A stretch of DNA of 64,000 nt. Origin: Pacificispira spongiicola. Lineage in GTDB: Bacteria; Pseudomonadota; Alphaproteobacteria; UBA8366; Aestuariispiraceae. Positions 46,378 to 57,223 of the stretch are shown one piece after another. A model generated the notes under the pieces. That model saw only the letters and a program-made list of their open reading frames with translations, did no database searches and was not told the DNA's origin. The stretch is from positions 62,001 through 126,000 of the forward strand of contig NZ_JABBNT010000001.1 of the NCBI RefSeq assembly GCF_012926505.1, written 5' to 3'. Every line of letters starts with the position of its first letter. The stretch's first letter is position 1. A program made the translations under genes and the position numbers.

Positions 46378-47428
46378 CCCCCGTGGGCGCGGCCTTCTGC
46401 AGCAGATCGAGTTGCGCGGCCATCGGCGCGGGCATTTCCAGCCCGATATAGGACCACCCCTGCCGCGTCAGCATGCGCCCGCGCGGCGTGCGCTGCACCA
46501 GCCCCTGCTGGATCAGGAAGGGTTCCACAACCTCCTCCAGCACATCCCGTTCGTTGCCCAGCGCGGCGGCAAGCGTTTCCGCCCCGACCGGTCCGCCGCC
46601 GTAGTTTTCAGCGATACAGCCCAGATACCGGCGGTCCATCGCATCCAGCCCGCGCTTATCGACATCCAGACGCAGCAAGGCGGAATCCGCGGCCGCCGCA
46701 TCGATCGGGCCGGACCCGAAAATGGACGCGAAGTCCCGCACCCGGCGCAGCAATCGGTTGGCGACGCGCGGCGTCCCCCGACTGCGGCGGGCAACTTCCC
46801 GCGCGCCGTCTTCCGTCATATCCATGGACAGGACACGCGCCGCGCGTTCGACGATGAATGTCAGTTCGTCTTCCGTATAGAAATTCATGTGCAGGGGAAT
46901 GCCGAAGCGTTCGCGTAGCGGCGTCGTAATCAACCCGGCGCGCGTCGTCGCGGCGACCAGGGTGAACGGCGGCAGATCAATCCGCACGGACCGCGCGGCA
47001 GGCCCCTCCCCGATGATCAGGTCGAGCTGAAAATCCTCCATCGCCGGATAGAGAATTTCCTCCACCGCCGGCGACAGGCGGTGAATTTCATCAATGAACA
47101 GAACGTCGCGCGGCTGCAGGTTGGTCAGCAACGCCGCCAGATCCCCCGCCTTCGCAATCACGGGGCCGGAGGTCGCGCGGAACCCCACGCCCAATTCGCG
47201 GCTGACGATCTGCGCCAGGGTCGTCTTGCCCAGCCCTGGCGGCCCGTAGAACAGAACATGGTCCATGGCTTCCGCCCGCTGACGGGCAGCATCGACAAAG
47301 ACCTTCAGGTTTTCCTTAACCGCGCCCTGACCGACGAATTCCGACAGGGTCAGCGGCCGAACGGTGCTGTCCCGTTGGTCTTCGGCATCGGCCTCAGGGC
47401 TGACCATCCGATTGTCGGGATCGCTCAT
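46364..47428 (-). CDS. ruvB: Holliday junction branch migration ATPase RuvB
   Basis: The 354-residue AAA+ motor shows [18 protein letters not shown], Walker [12 protein letters not shown], Walker [11 protein letters not shown], the sensor segment [11 protein letters not shown] and a C-terminal winged helix. It drives branch migration with RuvA and RuvC encoded directly upstream. It overlaps ruvA by 4 bp and ybgC by 14 bp, so it is strongly coupled. Confidence 0.98.
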   Translation of the reverse strand: MSDPDNRMVSPEADAEDQRDSTVRPLTLSEFVGQGAVKENLKVFVDAARQRAEAMDHVLFYGPPGLGKTTLAQIVSRELGVGFRATSGPVIAKAGDLAALLTNLQPRDVLFIDEIHRLSPAVEEILYPAMEDFQLDLIIGEGPAARSVRIDLPPFTLVAATTRAGLITTPLRERFGIPLHMNFYTEDELTFIVERAARVLSMDMTEDGAREVARRSRGTPRVANRLLRRVRDFASIFGSGPIDAAAADSALLRLDVDKRGLDAMDRRYLGCIAENYGGGPVGAETLAAALGNERDVLEEVVEPFLIQQGLVQRTPRGRMLTRQGWSYIGLEMPAPMAAQLDLLQKAAPTGDEDA

Positions 47429-48039
47429 CGGCCAAGCTCCCGCAGGGCCAGACGGATCAGGCTGGAGACATCCGATCCTTCACCCGACCGCGCGGCTTTC
47501 GCCACGGCGGTAAACGCATCGCTGCGGCCATAACCCAGATTGACGAGGGCGGACACCGCGTCTTCCGTCGCCCCGGCATCTGCCGGCGCCGCCTGACCCG
47601 ACGCCGGTTTCGCCGACGCGACCGGTCCCAGCGCCATGCCGCCAACCTTGTCCTTGAGTTCGGAGACGATCCGCTGCGCCAGTTTCGGTCCGACGCCATT
47701 GGCGCGGGCCACCGCCGCCTTGTCCTGCGCGGCAACCGCCTGGGTCAGCGCATCCGGGGCCAGGACGGACAGAATGGCCAGCCCGACCCGCGCCCCGACG
47801 CCCTGCACCGTGGTCAACAGGCGGAACCAATCGCGCTCGCTCTTATCCAGGAATCCGTACAAATGGATGTGATCTTCCCGGACATGGGTTTCGATTTCCA
47901 GACGAACCGCCTCCCCTATGCCCGGCAACGCGCCCAGCGTCCGGCTGGAACAATAGACGAGATAGCCGACGCCGCCGACATCGACGATCACGGTATCCTC
48001 GCCGACCTCGTCCAGCAGACCTTTGAGCCTCGCGAACAT
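47425..48039 (-). CDS. ruvA: Holliday junction DNA-binding protein RuvA
   Basis: The 204-residue protein has the N-terminal OB fold ([31 protein letters not shown]), two helix-hairpin-helix elements ([17 protein letters not shown] and [19 protein letters not shown]), and a C-terminal three-helix domain that contacts RuvB. Alanine-rich linker 140-160. Overlaps ruvB by 4 bp. Confidence 0.97.
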   Translation of the reverse strand: MFARLKGLLDEVGEDTVIVDVGGVGYLVYCSSRTLGALPGIGEAVRLEIETHVREDHIHLYGFLDKSERDWFRLLTTVQGVGARVGLAILSVLAPDALTQAVAAQDKAAVARANGVGPKLAQRIVSELKDKVGGMALGPVASAKPASGQAAPADAGATEDAVSALVNLGYGRSDAFTAVAKAARSGEGSDVSSLIRLALRELGR

Positions 48040-48063
48040 GCCCCGCCTCTCCTCCCGCCTCTG

Positions 48064-48564
48064 CTATTGCCGGGTTCCGGCCGCCCAGCGGCGGTCGGTA
48101 TCGGCGCGGTGCCCATGGCAAATGGCCACGGCCAACGCATCCGATGCATCAGCCGTCTGGGGATTCGAGCCCGGGAGCAAGGTCCGGACCATAATTTCGA
48201 TCTGATCCTTCGACGCGCCGCCGGTCCCGACGACGGCTTGTTTCACGCTTTTGGCCGAATATTCCGCAACCGGCAGGTCGAACAAGGCAGGCACCAGCAG
48301 AACGACGCCCCGGGCATGCCCCAGCTTCAGCGTCGTGCCCGGATTCTTGTTCAGGAAGGTTTCCTCGACCGCGGCCTCGTCCGGCTTCCATTCGCGGATC
48401 ACCTCCGCGATGCCGTCGTGCAGGGCCTTCAGCCGCGCCGCCATTTCGACATCCGCTGGCGGGTGCACGGCACCGCAGGCGACGAAGCGCAGACGGCCGC
48501 TCTGGCAGTCGACGACCCCCCACCCGGTGTGCCGCAGCCCCGGATCGAGACCGAGAATACGCAT
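48064..48564 (-). CDS. ruvC: Holliday junction resolvase RuvC
   Basis: The 166-residue resolvase has MRILGLDPGLRHTGWGVV with the first catalytic aspartate (Asp7), Glu near residue 67 in AAVEETFLNKNPGTTLKLG, and Asp pair near 141 in TADASDALAVAICH. This gene order yebC-ruvC-ruvA-ruvB is classical. The 24-bp gap to ruvA indicates one operon. Confidence 0.97.
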   Translation of the reverse strand: MRILGLDPGLRHTGWGVVDCQSGRLRFVACGAVHPPADVEMAARLKALHDGIAEVIREWKPDEAAVEETFLNKNPGTTLKLGHARGVVLLVPALFDLPVAEYSAKSVKQAVVGTGGASKDQIEIMVRTLLPGSNPQTADASDALAVAICHGHRADTDRRWAAGTRQ

Positions 48565-48616
48565 GCGATACGGACTCCCGATTGACGCTTCGGCGCGGAC
48601 CGGCCGGCTGCCGGAC

Positions 48617-49369
48617 CTAACCGTTCGCGAGCGATTCCATCACGTCGTCGGCGATGTCGTAATTGGCATAGACGTTCTGAACGTCGTCATTGTCGTCCAG
48701 ATTGTCCAACAGCTTCAACAGGGACACCGCCGTGTCGCCTTCCACCGCCGTCAGCGTCCGCGGCTTCCAGATCAGCTTGGATTCCTCGGCATCGCCGAAT
48801 TTCGCCTCCAGGGCCGTCGACACGTCGTTCAGGTCGTCCGACGCACAGATGATTTCATGACTGTCTTCGGAACTGGTGACGTCTTCGGCGCCGGCTTCCA
48901 GCGCCGCCTCGAACACCGTATCGGCGTCCCCGACGCCGGCTTTCAGCACGATCTGGCCGACGCGGTCGAACATGAAGGAGACGGATCCCGTTTCCCCCAT
49001 ATTGCCGCCGCTTTTGTTGAAGATGGAGCGGACTTCCGCCGCCGAGCGATTGCGGTTGTCGGTCAGGACGTCGACGATAACCGCGATGCCGCCCGGACCG
49101 TAGCCTTCGTAGCGGATTTCTTCGTAATCGGTGCCGTCACCGCCGCCCGCTCCCTTTTGAATGGCGCGTTCGATATTGTCCTTCGGCATCGACTGCGCAC
49201 GGGCCGTCTGGATGGCCAGACGCAGGCGCGAATTCGAATCAGGATCGCCGCCGCCCATCTTGGCCGCGACCATGATTTCCTTACCGAGCTTCGCAAAGAG
49301 TTGCGCCCGTTTCCGGTCCTGCGCCCCCTTGCGGTACATGATGTTCTTAAACTTTGAATGGCCGGCCAT
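48617..49369 (-). CDS. yebC: YebC/PmpR-family transcription or translation factor
   Basis: The 250-residue protein begins [20 protein letters not shown], the family hallmark, followed by [25 protein letters not shown] and [20 protein letters not shown]. Proteins of this family bind DNA or help ribosomes at proline-rich stalls; the latter would be relevant next to TolA-like polyproline proteins. It begins the ruv-tol transcription unit. The upstream 517 bp contain no gene. Confidence 0.96.
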   Translation of the reverse strand: MAGHSKFKNIMYRKGAQDRKRAQLFAKLGKEIMVAAKMGGGDPDSNSRLRLAIQTARAQSMPKDNIERAIQKGAGGGDGTDYEEIRYEGYGPGGIAVIVDVLTDNRNRSAAEVRSIFNKSGGNMGETGSVSFMFDRVGQIVLKAGVGDADTVFEAALEAGAEDVTSSEDSHEIICASDDLNDVSTALEAKFGDAEESKLIWKPRTLTAVEGDTAVSLLKLLDNLDDNDDVQNVYANYDIADDVMESLANG

Positions 49370-49886
49370 ACTCTCACCATCGATGTTGCGATCCCGGGAC
49401 TTGGGACCGATGACGTCTGTCCCGCCGAGCGGTTCGGAAACCCTCTAGAGGGAATTTCCAGAGGCGTTATTCTCGGCTCCGGCGACCGGTGCCGTCCGCC
49501 TTCGGCAGGGCAACCCAGATCGCGCATAACTTCGGGAGCGTCCAATAGGCCGACTCAGCGGAATTTGCAACTACAGCCCTTGAAACGCGACGGCGCCACG
49601 TTCACCCAAAAATAGTAATAAAGACCCTAGTAACGACAATATTCTCTTAATGAGTGTTTTGCGAATTCTATCGCCCGCGACGCGGTTATTACGCTGCACA
49701 GGATTTTAGTATAATATTGGATTGTCTTTCGGGTTTCAAAGCCAGTTGAAGACTATATTATTGCCGTGGGCAGGTACGGGGTTGTAAGGCATGCAGCCTT
49801 CTCCCGTAGAACAGTGCATTCGGAGCGGATATCCGATCTTGGACGCGTGTTCGACGCGGCATCCGGGACCGTAAAGGGTGGCTTGA
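49370..49886. other. Intergenic region with promoters for the Hpt-like gene, no gene seen
   Basis: This gap between divergent yebC and the Hpt-like gene holds no supported gene. A good -10 TATAAT lies at 49710-49715, with TTATTA (49687-49692) 17 bp before it as a poor -35 box, pointing right. The stretch 49610-49730 is AT-rich. An extra short open frame at 49766 is not supported. Confidence 0.55.
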
Positions 49887-50405
49887 ATGGGCAAGAACGC
49901 AAAAGATCCATCCGAAGACACGGCTCCGTCGGAAAGCGTCGACGACGATATTGCATCTTTTTCGCCTATTCCGTCTTTTGTCGGTCGCCCTGAGAAATCC
50001 GAACGTGTTGCCAGTGCAGAAGCCGCCATTCGGAAGATGACGGAAGATTTCCCGGTTTGGGCGCTGGAAGATATCGGCAAACTCGACGCCCATTTACGCG
50101 AGGCGACACCTACATCCGGAAACGGCAAGGCCGCCCTGTCGGAAGCGTTCAAGATCGTGCACGACATGCGCGGCCAAGGGGGCAGCTTCGGCTATCCGCT
50201 GATCACGCGGATATCGGGTTCGTTCTGCCGGTTTCTGGAAGCGGTGGAGGATGTTACCCCGCAGGTTCTGGCCATCAGCAACGCCCACGCCAAAGCACTG
50301 CGCACCATTCTCGAAAACCGCATCAGCGGGAATGGCGGGGACATGGGCGACAAGATCGCGTCCGGCTTGGAAAACGCCACCGCGAAATACTTGGCCAATC
50401 AGTAG
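49887..50405 (+). CDS. Hpt-like phosphotransfer domain protein
   Basis: This 172-residue protein has an acidic, probably disordered N-terminus (1-45) and a helical domain with VHDMRGQGGSFGYP, in which His92 lies in an H-x-x-R-G setting like histidine-phosphotransfer domains. The ATG lies about 170 bp after a sigma-70-like -10 box. No kinase or receiver gene is adjacent. The family appears in Rhodospirillales, but partners are unknown; the histidine assignment is by motif only. Confidence 0.7.
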   Translation: MGKNAKDPSEDTAPSESVDDDIASFSPIPSFVGRPEKSERVASAEAAIRKMTEDFPVWALEDIGKLDAHLREATPTSGNGKAALSEAFKIVHDMRGQGGSFGYPLITRISGSFCRFLEAVEDVTPQVLAISNAHAKALRTILENRISGNGGDMGDKIASGLENATAKYLANQ

Positions 50406-50416
50406 ATTTTCGGAGA

Positions 50417-51235
50417 TCAGGCCGACGGCCAGGCCCGCGCCAGTTTCCCGCCAATTCGCAACGGCTGCACGGACACCGCCAGTCCGGTCTTCGGGTCCGT
50501 TTCAACGACCGTACCACAAACGGTCGCCTCCCCTTCCGCCGGGCTCAGGCGCGGTTTCGGCAAATGTCCCAGGAACCGGCTTAGCGCGGCATCCTTGTCC
50601 ATGCCGATAATGCTGTCGTAATCGCCGCACATCCCGGCATCTGTCTGATAGGCCGTGCCGTTTTCGAGGATGTGGGCGTCCCCGGTCGGCACATGGGTAT
50701 GCGTGCCGACGACCAGACTGGCGCGACCGTCGCTGAAATGACCGATACCGTATTTTTCCGACGTGGCCTCGCCATGCATGTCGACCAGGACGAAATCCAT
50801 CCCCGCATCGAAGGGCACGCCCTCCGGCAACGCCCGGTCCAGGGCCTCGAACGGATTGTCCAGACTTTCCATGAACAGGCGGCACATGACGTTGATCACC
50901 AGGACGCGATGGCCGCCCCGACTTTCATAGACCCCGGTCCCCTTCCCCGGCGTTCCCGGTGGGAAATTCGCCGGACGCAGCAGGCGCGGTTCCTCGTCGA
51001 TGTAAGTCAGGATTTCCGCCCGGTCCCAGCTGTGATTGCCGCCGGTGATGACATCCACGCCGACCTCGAACAGTTCGTCACAGATTTTGGGGGAAATACC
51101 GAAACCGTGGGCCGCGTTTTCGCCGTTCACCACAACGAAATCCAGGCCCAGTTGGTCGCGTAGACGCGGCAATTCGGCAACAACGGCATCCCGGCCCGCG
51201 CGCCCGACGATATCGCCCAGAAACAGAACCTTCAT
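50417..51235 (-). CDS. YmdB-family metallophosphoesterase
   Basis: The 272-residue protein has the calcineurin-like metal motifs FLGDIVGRAGRDAV, NGENAAHGFG, ITGGNHSWDRA, DMHGEATSEK and VGTHTHVPTGDAH in correct order. That is the TIGR00282/YmdB family, which hydrolyses 2-prime,3-prime cyclic nucleotides in Bacillus. ATG at 51235 follows the cyclo-ligase stop with a 4-bp overlap; an extension to 51301 was rejected. It is last in the cyclo-ligase transcription unit. Confidence 0.9.
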   Translation of the reverse strand: MKVLFLGDIVGRAGRDAVVAELPRLRDQLGLDFVVVNGENAAHGFGISPKICDELFEVGVDVITGGNHSWDRAEILTYIDEEPRLLRPANFPPGTPGKGTGVYESRGGHRVLVINVMCRLFMESLDNPFEALDRALPEGVPFDAGMDFVLVDMHGEATSEKYGIGHFSDGRASLVVGTHTHVPTGDAHILENGTAYQTDAGMCGDYDSIIGMDKDAALSRFLGHLPKPRLSPAEGEATVCGTVVETDPKTGLAVSVQPLRIGGKLARAWPSA

Positions 51236-51888
51236 CGTACCGTTCCCGGCATCTGATCCGCTCTTGTTAGCCGGATCGCTTCCTTTTCCGTCACGATCCA
51301 ATCCAATGGCTGGTCCAGGGAGTCATGCGGCACGGCATCGACCTCCTGCCCGGCAAAGGCGACACCGACCGCGACAACACGCTTCATCCCACGCAAGCGA
51401 TCGAGACTGCGGTCATAGAACCCGCCGCCATAGCCCAATCGGTATCCCTGCCGGTCGAAGGCCAGCATCGGCACAAGCAGTAAATCGGGTTCCACCACCG
51501 CTGCCGTGTCGGCGGGCGCACGGGTGCCGAAGCTTTCCTCAATCAAGAGGTCACCCGGCGTCCAGGCTCGGAAGACCAGCGGCGCATCCTTTTGCACCAC
51601 GCAGGGAAGGCAGACCGTACAGCCCATTTCCCGGAACCGGTCCAGCGCCTTCAATGTATTGATTTCACTGCCGATGGGCAGAAAGCCGGACACGACGGAT
51701 CCGGCCCGAATCAGCCCTTCCGCGCGCGCGGGTCCGTCGAGGACACGATCCGCCAACACGTGCGCGGCATCCTTTCCCGCGGCGTCTTTCGCGGCCTTGC
51801 GGGACGCGGTGGCGAGCCGTCGCGCGGCCTTTTTAAGGTCCGCCACTCCGCCATCCGGCGCGGGCGCATTTGTGGGACTGGATGCCAT
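51232..51888 (-). CDS. 5-formyltetrahydrofolate cyclo-ligase
   Basis: The 218-residue enzyme converts 5-formyl-THF to 5,10-methenyl-THF using ATP. Key parts are the basic N-terminal helix region (LKKAARRLATASRKAAKD), VSGFLPIGSEINT, and the ATP loop LLLVPMLAFDRQGYRLGYGGGFYDRSL. The ATG at 51888 was taken because the region upstream is the 6S-like RNA; the open frame to 52083 is a chance extension. The order zapA, 6S RNA, cyclo-ligase is typical of proteobacteria. Confidence 0.92.
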   Translation of the reverse strand: MASSPTNAPAPDGGVADLKKAARRLATASRKAAKDAAGKDAAHVLADRVLDGPARAEGLIRAGSVVSGFLPIGSEINTLKALDRFREMGCTVCLPCVVQKDAPLVFRAWTPGDLLIEESFGTRAPADTAAVVEPDLLLVPMLAFDRQGYRLGYGGGFYDRSLDRLRGMKRVVAVGVAFAGQEVDAVPHDSLDQPLDWIVTEKEAIRLTRADQMPGTVR

Positions 51889-51894
51889 AAGCTG

Positions 51895-52037
51895 AAAAAT
51901 ATCCGAACCGATAGATAACAATGCGGGCGTGGCCGCCTCCGCCGTGGCCTCTTCTCTGGTCCTCTGGAGCCTACAGTTGTAGGTGGGCACCGCGGTACCG
52001 GGACCGGAATCCCGGCAGAGGCAGCTCCCAAGAGGAG
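51895..52037 (-). ncRNA. ssrS: 6S RNA (SsrS) candidate
   Basis: The 211-bp gap between zapA and the cyclo-ligase gene is the usual site of 6S RNA. On the minus strand a TATACT box (52038-52043) precedes a structured region: CCTCTT (52030-52035) pairs with AAGAGG (51948-51953), an inner CCTCT pairs with AGAGG across an open bubble, and CCTAC-AACT-GTAGG makes a late hairpin. Paired arms flanking a bubble fit the 6S form that mimics an open promoter. Boundaries are approximate. Confidence 0.65.
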
Positions 52038-52099
52038 AGTATAGCCCCCGGGACAAGTTTGGCTTCACGCAACGGCGCAGCACACGCCCAGCGGATTAC

Positions 52100-52477
52100 T
52101 TAGTCTCCTTGTAACCCCGCCGCAAGGGCGTCGATCCGCTGCGTCGCCTCCGCCAGTTGCGCCTGAAGGGTCGCGGCCTGTTCCTCCGCCGCCTGCGCGC
52201 GGGCCTCCAAGGCTGCGATTTCCTGGGAATTATCCGGCGCGGCCGGGGCTTCAACCGGCTCCGCCAGGGCAACGGCGGGTGCCGATTCCAACCGGTCTAT
52301 CAGAGACAGGCCGGAAATCACCAGAAGGCGGGAATCGCCGATTTGACCGACGGCGCGCGCCAATCCCGCGACTTCTCGATCCAGGGCATCCGCCAATTCC
52401 TGAAGACGCGGTTCCTGCCCGTCTTCACAAGCGACGGTGTAGGGACGATTGTTGATCGTGATCGTAACCTGGGCCAT
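52100..52477 (-). CDS. zapA: Cell division protein ZapA
   Basis: The 125-residue protein begins [33 protein letters not shown], the ZapA globular domain, and ends in a coiled coil (about 80-122, rich in Ala, Glu, Gln). ZapA bundles FtsZ filaments at the division site. Six bp separate it from the upstream coiled-coil gene, so both are probably in one transcript. Confidence 0.93.
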   Translation of the reverse strand: MAQVTITINNRPYTVACEDGQEPRLQELADALDREVAGLARAVGQIGDSRLLVISGLSLIDRLESAPAVALAEPVEAPAAPDNSQEIAALEARAQAAEEQAATLQAQLAEATQRIDALAAGLQGD

Positions 52478-52482
52478 GACGA

Positions 52483-52806
52483 TTACCGAACCTCCGGCTG
52501 GGCCAGGAACAAATCGACCTGACCGACGGCGGCGTCCAGCTTCGCCAAGGCGTCGGCACGGCGTTTTTCCGCCACGGCCAGCGCCCGGGTCAATCTCTGC
52601 ACTTCGGCCTCCGACGCTTCCAGACGGCGGCGCAGGTCTTCCGCCACGCCCGGCGCGTCGTCGGATACGCCGCCAACGGCGGTGTCCTGTCGGGCGACAG
52701 ACTGTTCGGCGGCAGCCTTTGTCGCTTGGGCGGCCGCGTCCATCCGTTTGGCGACCGCCTGTTCCAGTCTGGTCAGCGCCAATTCGAGTGGGTCGGGAAG
52801 TGTCAT
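52483..52806 (-). CDS. DUF4164-type small coiled-coil protein
   Basis: The 107-residue protein is mostly predicted coiled coil ([22 protein letters not shown]...[21 protein letters not shown]...). Location directly upstream of zapA and divergent from tkt fits the DUF4164 family of alphaproteobacteria. A cell-division role is likely from context but unproven. ATG at 52806 was preferred over an extension to 52848. Confidence 0.8.
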   Translation of the reverse strand: MTLPDPLELALTRLEQAVAKRMDAAAQATKAAAEQSVARQDTAVGGVSDDAPGVAEDLRRRLEASEAEVQRLTRALAVAEKRRADALAKLDAAVGQVDLFLAQPEVR

Positions 52807-53000
52807 GCGGAAGTCTCTCCGAACGCGCGGTTTACGGGTGGGGATCACAATACGGGTGTGCGCCCGGCAGCGTCAACCGACCCGGTTCAAAGGAAATGAC
52901 GCGGAAACAGCGACAATTTCATCGAGAATCGGTTGACCCGGCGGGCCGCTCTCGGCATGTTGCCGCCGCCTTTCCAGCCAGATCAGGATCCGCGAGACCG

Positions 53001-54992
53001 ATGCCGACAGCTTTCCCCGCCAAAGCCGACCTTACCCGCATGGCGAACGCCATCCGCGCCCTCGCCATGGACAGCGTCGAAAGGGCGAAGTCCGGACATC
53101 CCGGCATGCCGATGGGCATGGCAGACGTCGCGACGGTGCTGTTTTCGAAGTTCCTGAAATTCGACCCGAAGGCGCCGAACTGGCCGGATCGCGACCGGTT
53201 CATCCTGTCCGCAGGACACGGGTCGATGCTGATTTACTCGCTTCTGCACCTTACCGGCTACGAAGACATGTCGATGGAAGATCTCAAGAACTTCCGTCAG
53301 CTCGGCTCCAAAACGGCAGGGCATCCGGAATTCGGCCATGCCAGCGGCATTGAAACCACCACCGGGCCGCTGGGCCAGGGAATCGCCAACGCCGTCGGCT
53401 TCGCGCTGGCGGAACGCCTGACAGCCGCACGGTACGGCGACGATCTAATCGACCACCATACCTATGTCATCGCCGGTGACGGCTGCCTGATGGAAGGGAT
53501 CAGCCACGAAGCCATTTCTCTGGCCGGGCATCTGAAACTGGGCAAGCTGATCGTCCTGTGGGATGACAACGGCATTTCCATCGACGGCCCGACCTCCCTG
53601 TCCGTGTCCGACGACCAATTGAAGCGGTTCGAAGCCTCCGGCTGGGACGTTCGTGCGGTCGACGGGCATGACATGGACGCCATCGAGGCCGCGATCGCCG
53701 CCGCCAAAGCGACCGACACACCGTCGCTGATCGCGTGCAAGACGACCATCGGCTTCGGTGCACCGAAAAAGGCGGGAACCAGCGGCAGTCACGGTGCGCC
53801 GTTGGGTGCCGAAGAAATCGAAGGCGCCCGCAAGGCCCTCGACTGGCCCTATGCTCCTTACGAAATTCCCGCCGATGTTCGGGAAAACTGGACGGCGGTT
53901 GGCGCACAAGGCGCTGCCCTGCGGGCGGCATGGGAAGCGAAGCTGGCGGCATCCGGCAAAGCGGACGACTTCACCCGCGCCATGTCCGGCGGCTTGCCCG
54001 GCGGCTGGCAGGCGGCCCTGGACGGCCATATCGAAAAGCTGCTGAGTGAAAAGCCGTCCCTGGCGACCCGCGTCGCGTCGCAAAAGGCGCTAGAGGTCCT
54101 GACCGAGGCGATCCCGGAATTGATCGGCGGGTCCGCCGACCTGACCGGATCGAACAACACAAAGACGCCCGCGACCGCTCCGATTTCGGCGGACGATTTC
54201 TCGGGTCGGTACGTTTACTACGGCGTGCGCGAACACGGCATGGCCGCCGCGATGAACGGCATGGCTCTTCACGGCGGCGTCGTTCCCTATGGCGGTACCT
54301 TCCTGGTCTTCACGGATTATTGCCGCCCGTCGATCCGGCTGTCCGCCCTGATGGGCCAGCGCGTCGTCTATGTCATGACGCATGACTCTATCGGTCTGGG
54401 CGAAGACGGCCCGACGCACCAGCCGGTCGAACATATGGCCGCGCTGCGCGCCATTCCGAATCTGCTGGTCTTCCGTCCCTGCGATGCCGTGGAAACGGCG
54501 GAATGCTGGGCGGCTGCATTGGCAAGCGAAGATGCCCCGTCCGTCCTGGCGTTGACCCGTCAGAACCTGCCGGTCCTGCGCACCGGCGCCGAAGGCAAGA
54601 TGGCCAGCGCGAAAGGCGGATATGTCCTGCGAGAGGCGGAAGCCGGTCCGCGCGCCGTAACGCTGATCGCCACCGGATCGGAGGTTGAAATCGCTGTCGC
54701 GGCCCGCGAAACGCTGGAAGCCGGCGGTGTCGGGACGGCGGTCGTATCCATGCCATGCTTCGAATTGTTCGCGCGGCAGAGTGCCGAATATCGGGACGCG
54801 GTCCTTGGTCGCGATACCGTCCGCATCGGCGTGGAAGCCGCGATCCGCCAAGGCTGGGACAGCGTTCTTGGCTGCAATGGCGATTTTGTCGGCATGACTG
54901 GTTTCGGCGCGTCCGGGCCCTACAAGGATTTGTACGAACATTTCGGTATCACCGCTTCGGCGGTCGTGGACGCCGCCAAGGCGCGGCTATAA
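53001..54992 (+). CDS. tkt: Transketolase
   Basis: This 663-residue ThDP enzyme moves two-carbon units in the pentose phosphate pathway. It has [26 protein letters not shown], the GDG-type motif [14 protein letters not shown] near residue 155, the transition [10 protein letters not shown], and the pyrimidine domain [17 protein letters not shown]. The frame stays open upstream to 52449, but [16 protein letters not shown] at 53001 matches family starts. It leads a tkt-gap pair of central carbon genes. Confidence 0.95.
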   Translation: MPTAFPAKADLTRMANAIRALAMDSVERAKSGHPGMPMGMADVATVLFSKFLKFDPKAPNWPDRDRFILSAGHGSMLIYSLLHLTGYEDMSMEDLKNFRQLGSKTAGHPEFGHASGIETTTGPLGQGIANAVGFALAERLTAARYGDDLIDHHTYVIAGDGCLMEGISHEAISLAGHLKLGKLIVLWDDNGISIDGPTSLSVSDDQLKRFEASGWDVRAVDGHDMDAIEAAIAAAKATDTPSLIACKTTIGFGAPKKAGTSGSHGAPLGAEEIEGARKALDWPYAPYEIPADVRENWTAVGAQGAALRAAWEAKLAASGKADDFTRAMSGGLPGGWQAALDGHIEKLLSEKPSLATRVASQKALEVLTEAIPELIGGSADLTGSNNTKTPATAPISADDFSGRYVYYGVREHGMAAAMNGMALHGGVVPYGGTFLVFTDYCRPSIRLSALMGQRVVYVMTHDSIGLGEDGPTHQPVEHMAALRAIPNLLVFRPCDAVETAECWAAALASEDAPSVLALTRQNLPVLRTGAEGKMASAKGGYVLREAEAGPRAVTLIATGSEVEIAVAARETLEAGGVGTAVVSMPCFELFARQSAEYRDAVLGRDTVRIGVEAAIRQGWDSVLGCNGDFVGMTGFGASGPYKDLYEHFGITASAVVDAAKARL

Positions 54993-55034
54993 CGCCCCAA
55001 TCGGTGCGGCGTAAATAAGGAAGGAGACAGTCCT

Positions 55035-56042
55035 ATGGCAGTTCGGGTTGCGATTAACGGTTTCGGTCGGATCGGCCGTCTGGTCCTGCGTGCGGCGATG
55101 GAAGCCGGTCGGAAGGATATCGAGTTCGTTGCGATCAACGACCTCGGCTCCGTCGCGGACAACGCGCATCTGCTGAAATACGACACGGTCCATGGCCGTT
55201 TCCCGCATGACGTCACCACCGGCGACGACTGGATGGATGCCGGTGCGGGTAAGATCAAGGTCACCGCGATCCGCAACCCGGCCGAACTGCCCTGGGGCGA
55301 ACTGGGCATCGATATCGCCTTGGAATGCACCGGCATCTTCGCTTCCAAGGACAAGGCGTCGGCTCACCTGACGGCCGGTGCGAAACGCGTCCTGGTCTCC
55401 GCCCCCTGCACGGAAGCCGACAACACGATCGTCTATGGCGTGAACCACAACACGCTGACCGCCGATCAATTGGTCGTGTCCAACGCGTCCTGCACGACGA
55501 ACTGCCTGGCCCCGGTCGCGGCGGTTCTGCACAAGACGGTCGGCATCGAACGCGGCTACATGTCCACCATCCACGCCTATACCGGCGACCAGCAGACGGT
55601 GGATACCCTGCACAAGGACCTGCGTCGCGCCCGCGCCGCCGCCCAGAACATCATCCCGACCTCGACCGGCGCGGCGAAGGCCGTCGGCCTGGTTCTGCCG
55701 GAACTGAAGGGCAAGCTGGACGGCACCGCCATCCGCGTGCCGACCGCCAACGTTTCGCTGATCGATCTTAAATTCGACGCCTCGAAGGCGACGACGGTCG
55801 AAGAGGTCAACAATGCCATCATCGCCGCCGCGAATGGCGAGTTGAAGGGCGTCCTGGCCACGAATGACGAGCCGCTGGTGTCCAGCGATTTCAACCACGC
55901 GCCGGCCAGTTCGACCTTCGATCTGACCCAGACCACGGTCATCGACGGCACCCTGGTGCGCGTGATGAGCTGGTACGACAACGAATGGGGCTTCTCCAAC
56001 CGTATGTCGGACACGGCGGTCGCCATGGGCAAACTGATCTAA
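55035..56042 (+). CDS. gap: Type I glyceraldehyde-3-phosphate dehydrogenase
   Basis: The 335-residue glycolytic enzyme shows [17 protein letters not shown] (NAD site), catalytic cysteine in [14 protein letters not shown] near residue 154, and STGAAKAVG and [12 protein letters not shown] near the end. AAGGAGA lies 9 bp before the ATG. It lies 42 bp after tkt, so co-transcription is likely. A strong terminator ends the unit. Confidence 0.97.
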   Translation: MAVRVAINGFGRIGRLVLRAAMEAGRKDIEFVAINDLGSVADNAHLLKYDTVHGRFPHDVTTGDDWMDAGAGKIKVTAIRNPAELPWGELGIDIALECTGIFASKDKASAHLTAGAKRVLVSAPCTEADNTIVYGVNHNTLTADQLVVSNASCTTNCLAPVAAVLHKTVGIERGYMSTIHAYTGDQQTVDTLHKDLRRARAAAQNIIPTSTGAAKAVGLVLPELKGKLDGTAIRVPTANVSLIDLKFDASKATTVEEVNNAIIAAANGELKGVLATNDEPLVSSDFNHAPASSTFDLTQTTVIDGTLVRVMSWYDNEWGFSNRMSDTAVAMGKLI

Positions 56043-56067
56043 CGGATCGGTCGACAAACGAAGAGGA

Positions 56068-56097
56068 AGCCCCCGATCGCCGGATCGGGGGCTTTTT
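56068..56097 (+). terminator. Intrinsic terminator of tkt-gap
   Basis: AGCCCCCGATC pairs with GATCGGGGGCT (11 bp, GCCG loop) followed by TTTT. Confidence 0.93.
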
Positions 56098-56176
56098 CGT
56101 TCTTAACGCAAGTTTCGGGTGTTCCGTAAAATGCGGCGTCGGCTAAATGGCCGCCGAATATGTTCAGGAGGAAACA

Positions 56177-57088
56177 ATGCGTATGTCGGCGCTCGATTGG
56201 GGGATGTTGGTCACCCTGTCGATACTTTGGGGCGGTTCCTTTTTCTTCAATCAGGTGGCTCTTGAGGACTTACCACCCTTCACGGTCGTGTTCGGTCGCA
56301 TCTTCCTGGCGGCGCTGATCCTGTGGGGCGTCATCCTGCTGCGCGGACTTGCAGTACCACGCATCCCGGTCATCTGGCTGTCCTTTCTTGGGATGGCCAT
56401 CCTGAACAATGCCATCCCCTTTTCTCTGCTGGCCTGGGGGCAAACGCATATCTCGTCCTCCCTCGCCGCCATTCTGAACGCGACCACCCCGCTGTTCGGC
56501 GTCGTGGTGGCGCATGTGCTGACCAGCGACGAACGGGCGACCCCGGCAAAGGTATTCGGGGTTCTGGCCGGGTTCGGCGGTGTCGCGATCATGATCGGCG
56601 TCGATGCCCTGGCGGATATCGGCATCGACATCCTGGCCCAATTGGCCTGTCTGGGCGCGGCGACAAGCTACGCCTTTTCCAGCATCTTCGGACGGCGGTT
56701 CAAACGGCTGGGCCTGACGCCCATGGTTACCGCCGCGGGTCAGGTGACTGTCTCAAGCATGATCCTCCTACCGCTCGTCCTTATCGTCGACCGGCCTTGG
56801 ACACTGCCGATGCCTGGATCGGACACCATTCTGTCCATCCTGGGGATCGCGACCCTATCCACCGCGCTCGCCTACATCCTGTTCTTCCGCATTCTGTCCA
56901 GCGCCGGCGCGACGAATCTGATGCTGGTAACCTTCCTGATTCCTGTCAGCGCAATCCTTTTGGGCGTATTGTTCCTAGGCGAGGCGTTGGCCGCGCGCCA
57001 CGTCATCGGCATGGCCGGGATCGGAATCGGCCTCGCGGCGATCGACGGCCGCTTGCTGGACAGGTTGCGAAAACCCAAATTTTCGTGA
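56177..57088 (+). CDS. EamA/DMT-family permease (second copy)
   Basis: The 303-residue protein has ten helices in two EamA repeats; ILWGGSFFFNQVALEDLPPFTVVFGR starts the first and LMLVTFLIPVSAILLGVLFLGEAL is the typical late pair. AGGAGG is 5 bp before the ATG at 56177; the ORF extends to 56147 without support. It lies between the gap terminator and an unknown gene and is probably monocistronic. Substrate unknown. Confidence 0.88.
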   Translation: MRMSALDWGMLVTLSILWGGSFFFNQVALEDLPPFTVVFGRIFLAALILWGVILLRGLAVPRIPVIWLSFLGMAILNNAIPFSLLAWGQTHISSSLAAILNATTPLFGVVVAHVLTSDERATPAKVFGVLAGFGGVAIMIGVDALADIGIDILAQLACLGAATSYAFSSIFGRRFKRLGLTPMVTAAGQVTVSSMILLPLVLIVDRPWTLPMPGSDTILSILGIATLSTALAYILFFRILSSAGATNLMLVTFLIPVSAILLGVLFLGEALAARHVIGMAGIGIGLAAIDGRLLDRLRKPKFS

Positions 57089-57223
57089 CTCTCGCGCAAC
57101 GGCATGATATTTGTATACCGTTCAGCGATGTATTTGGGACGGCAGAAGCTCGTTCTTTGCGAACGATAGTGACCTTGGAAAACGAGGCCTGCGTTCGGTA
57201 CCGACAGAAGAAAGGTTCAGAAA

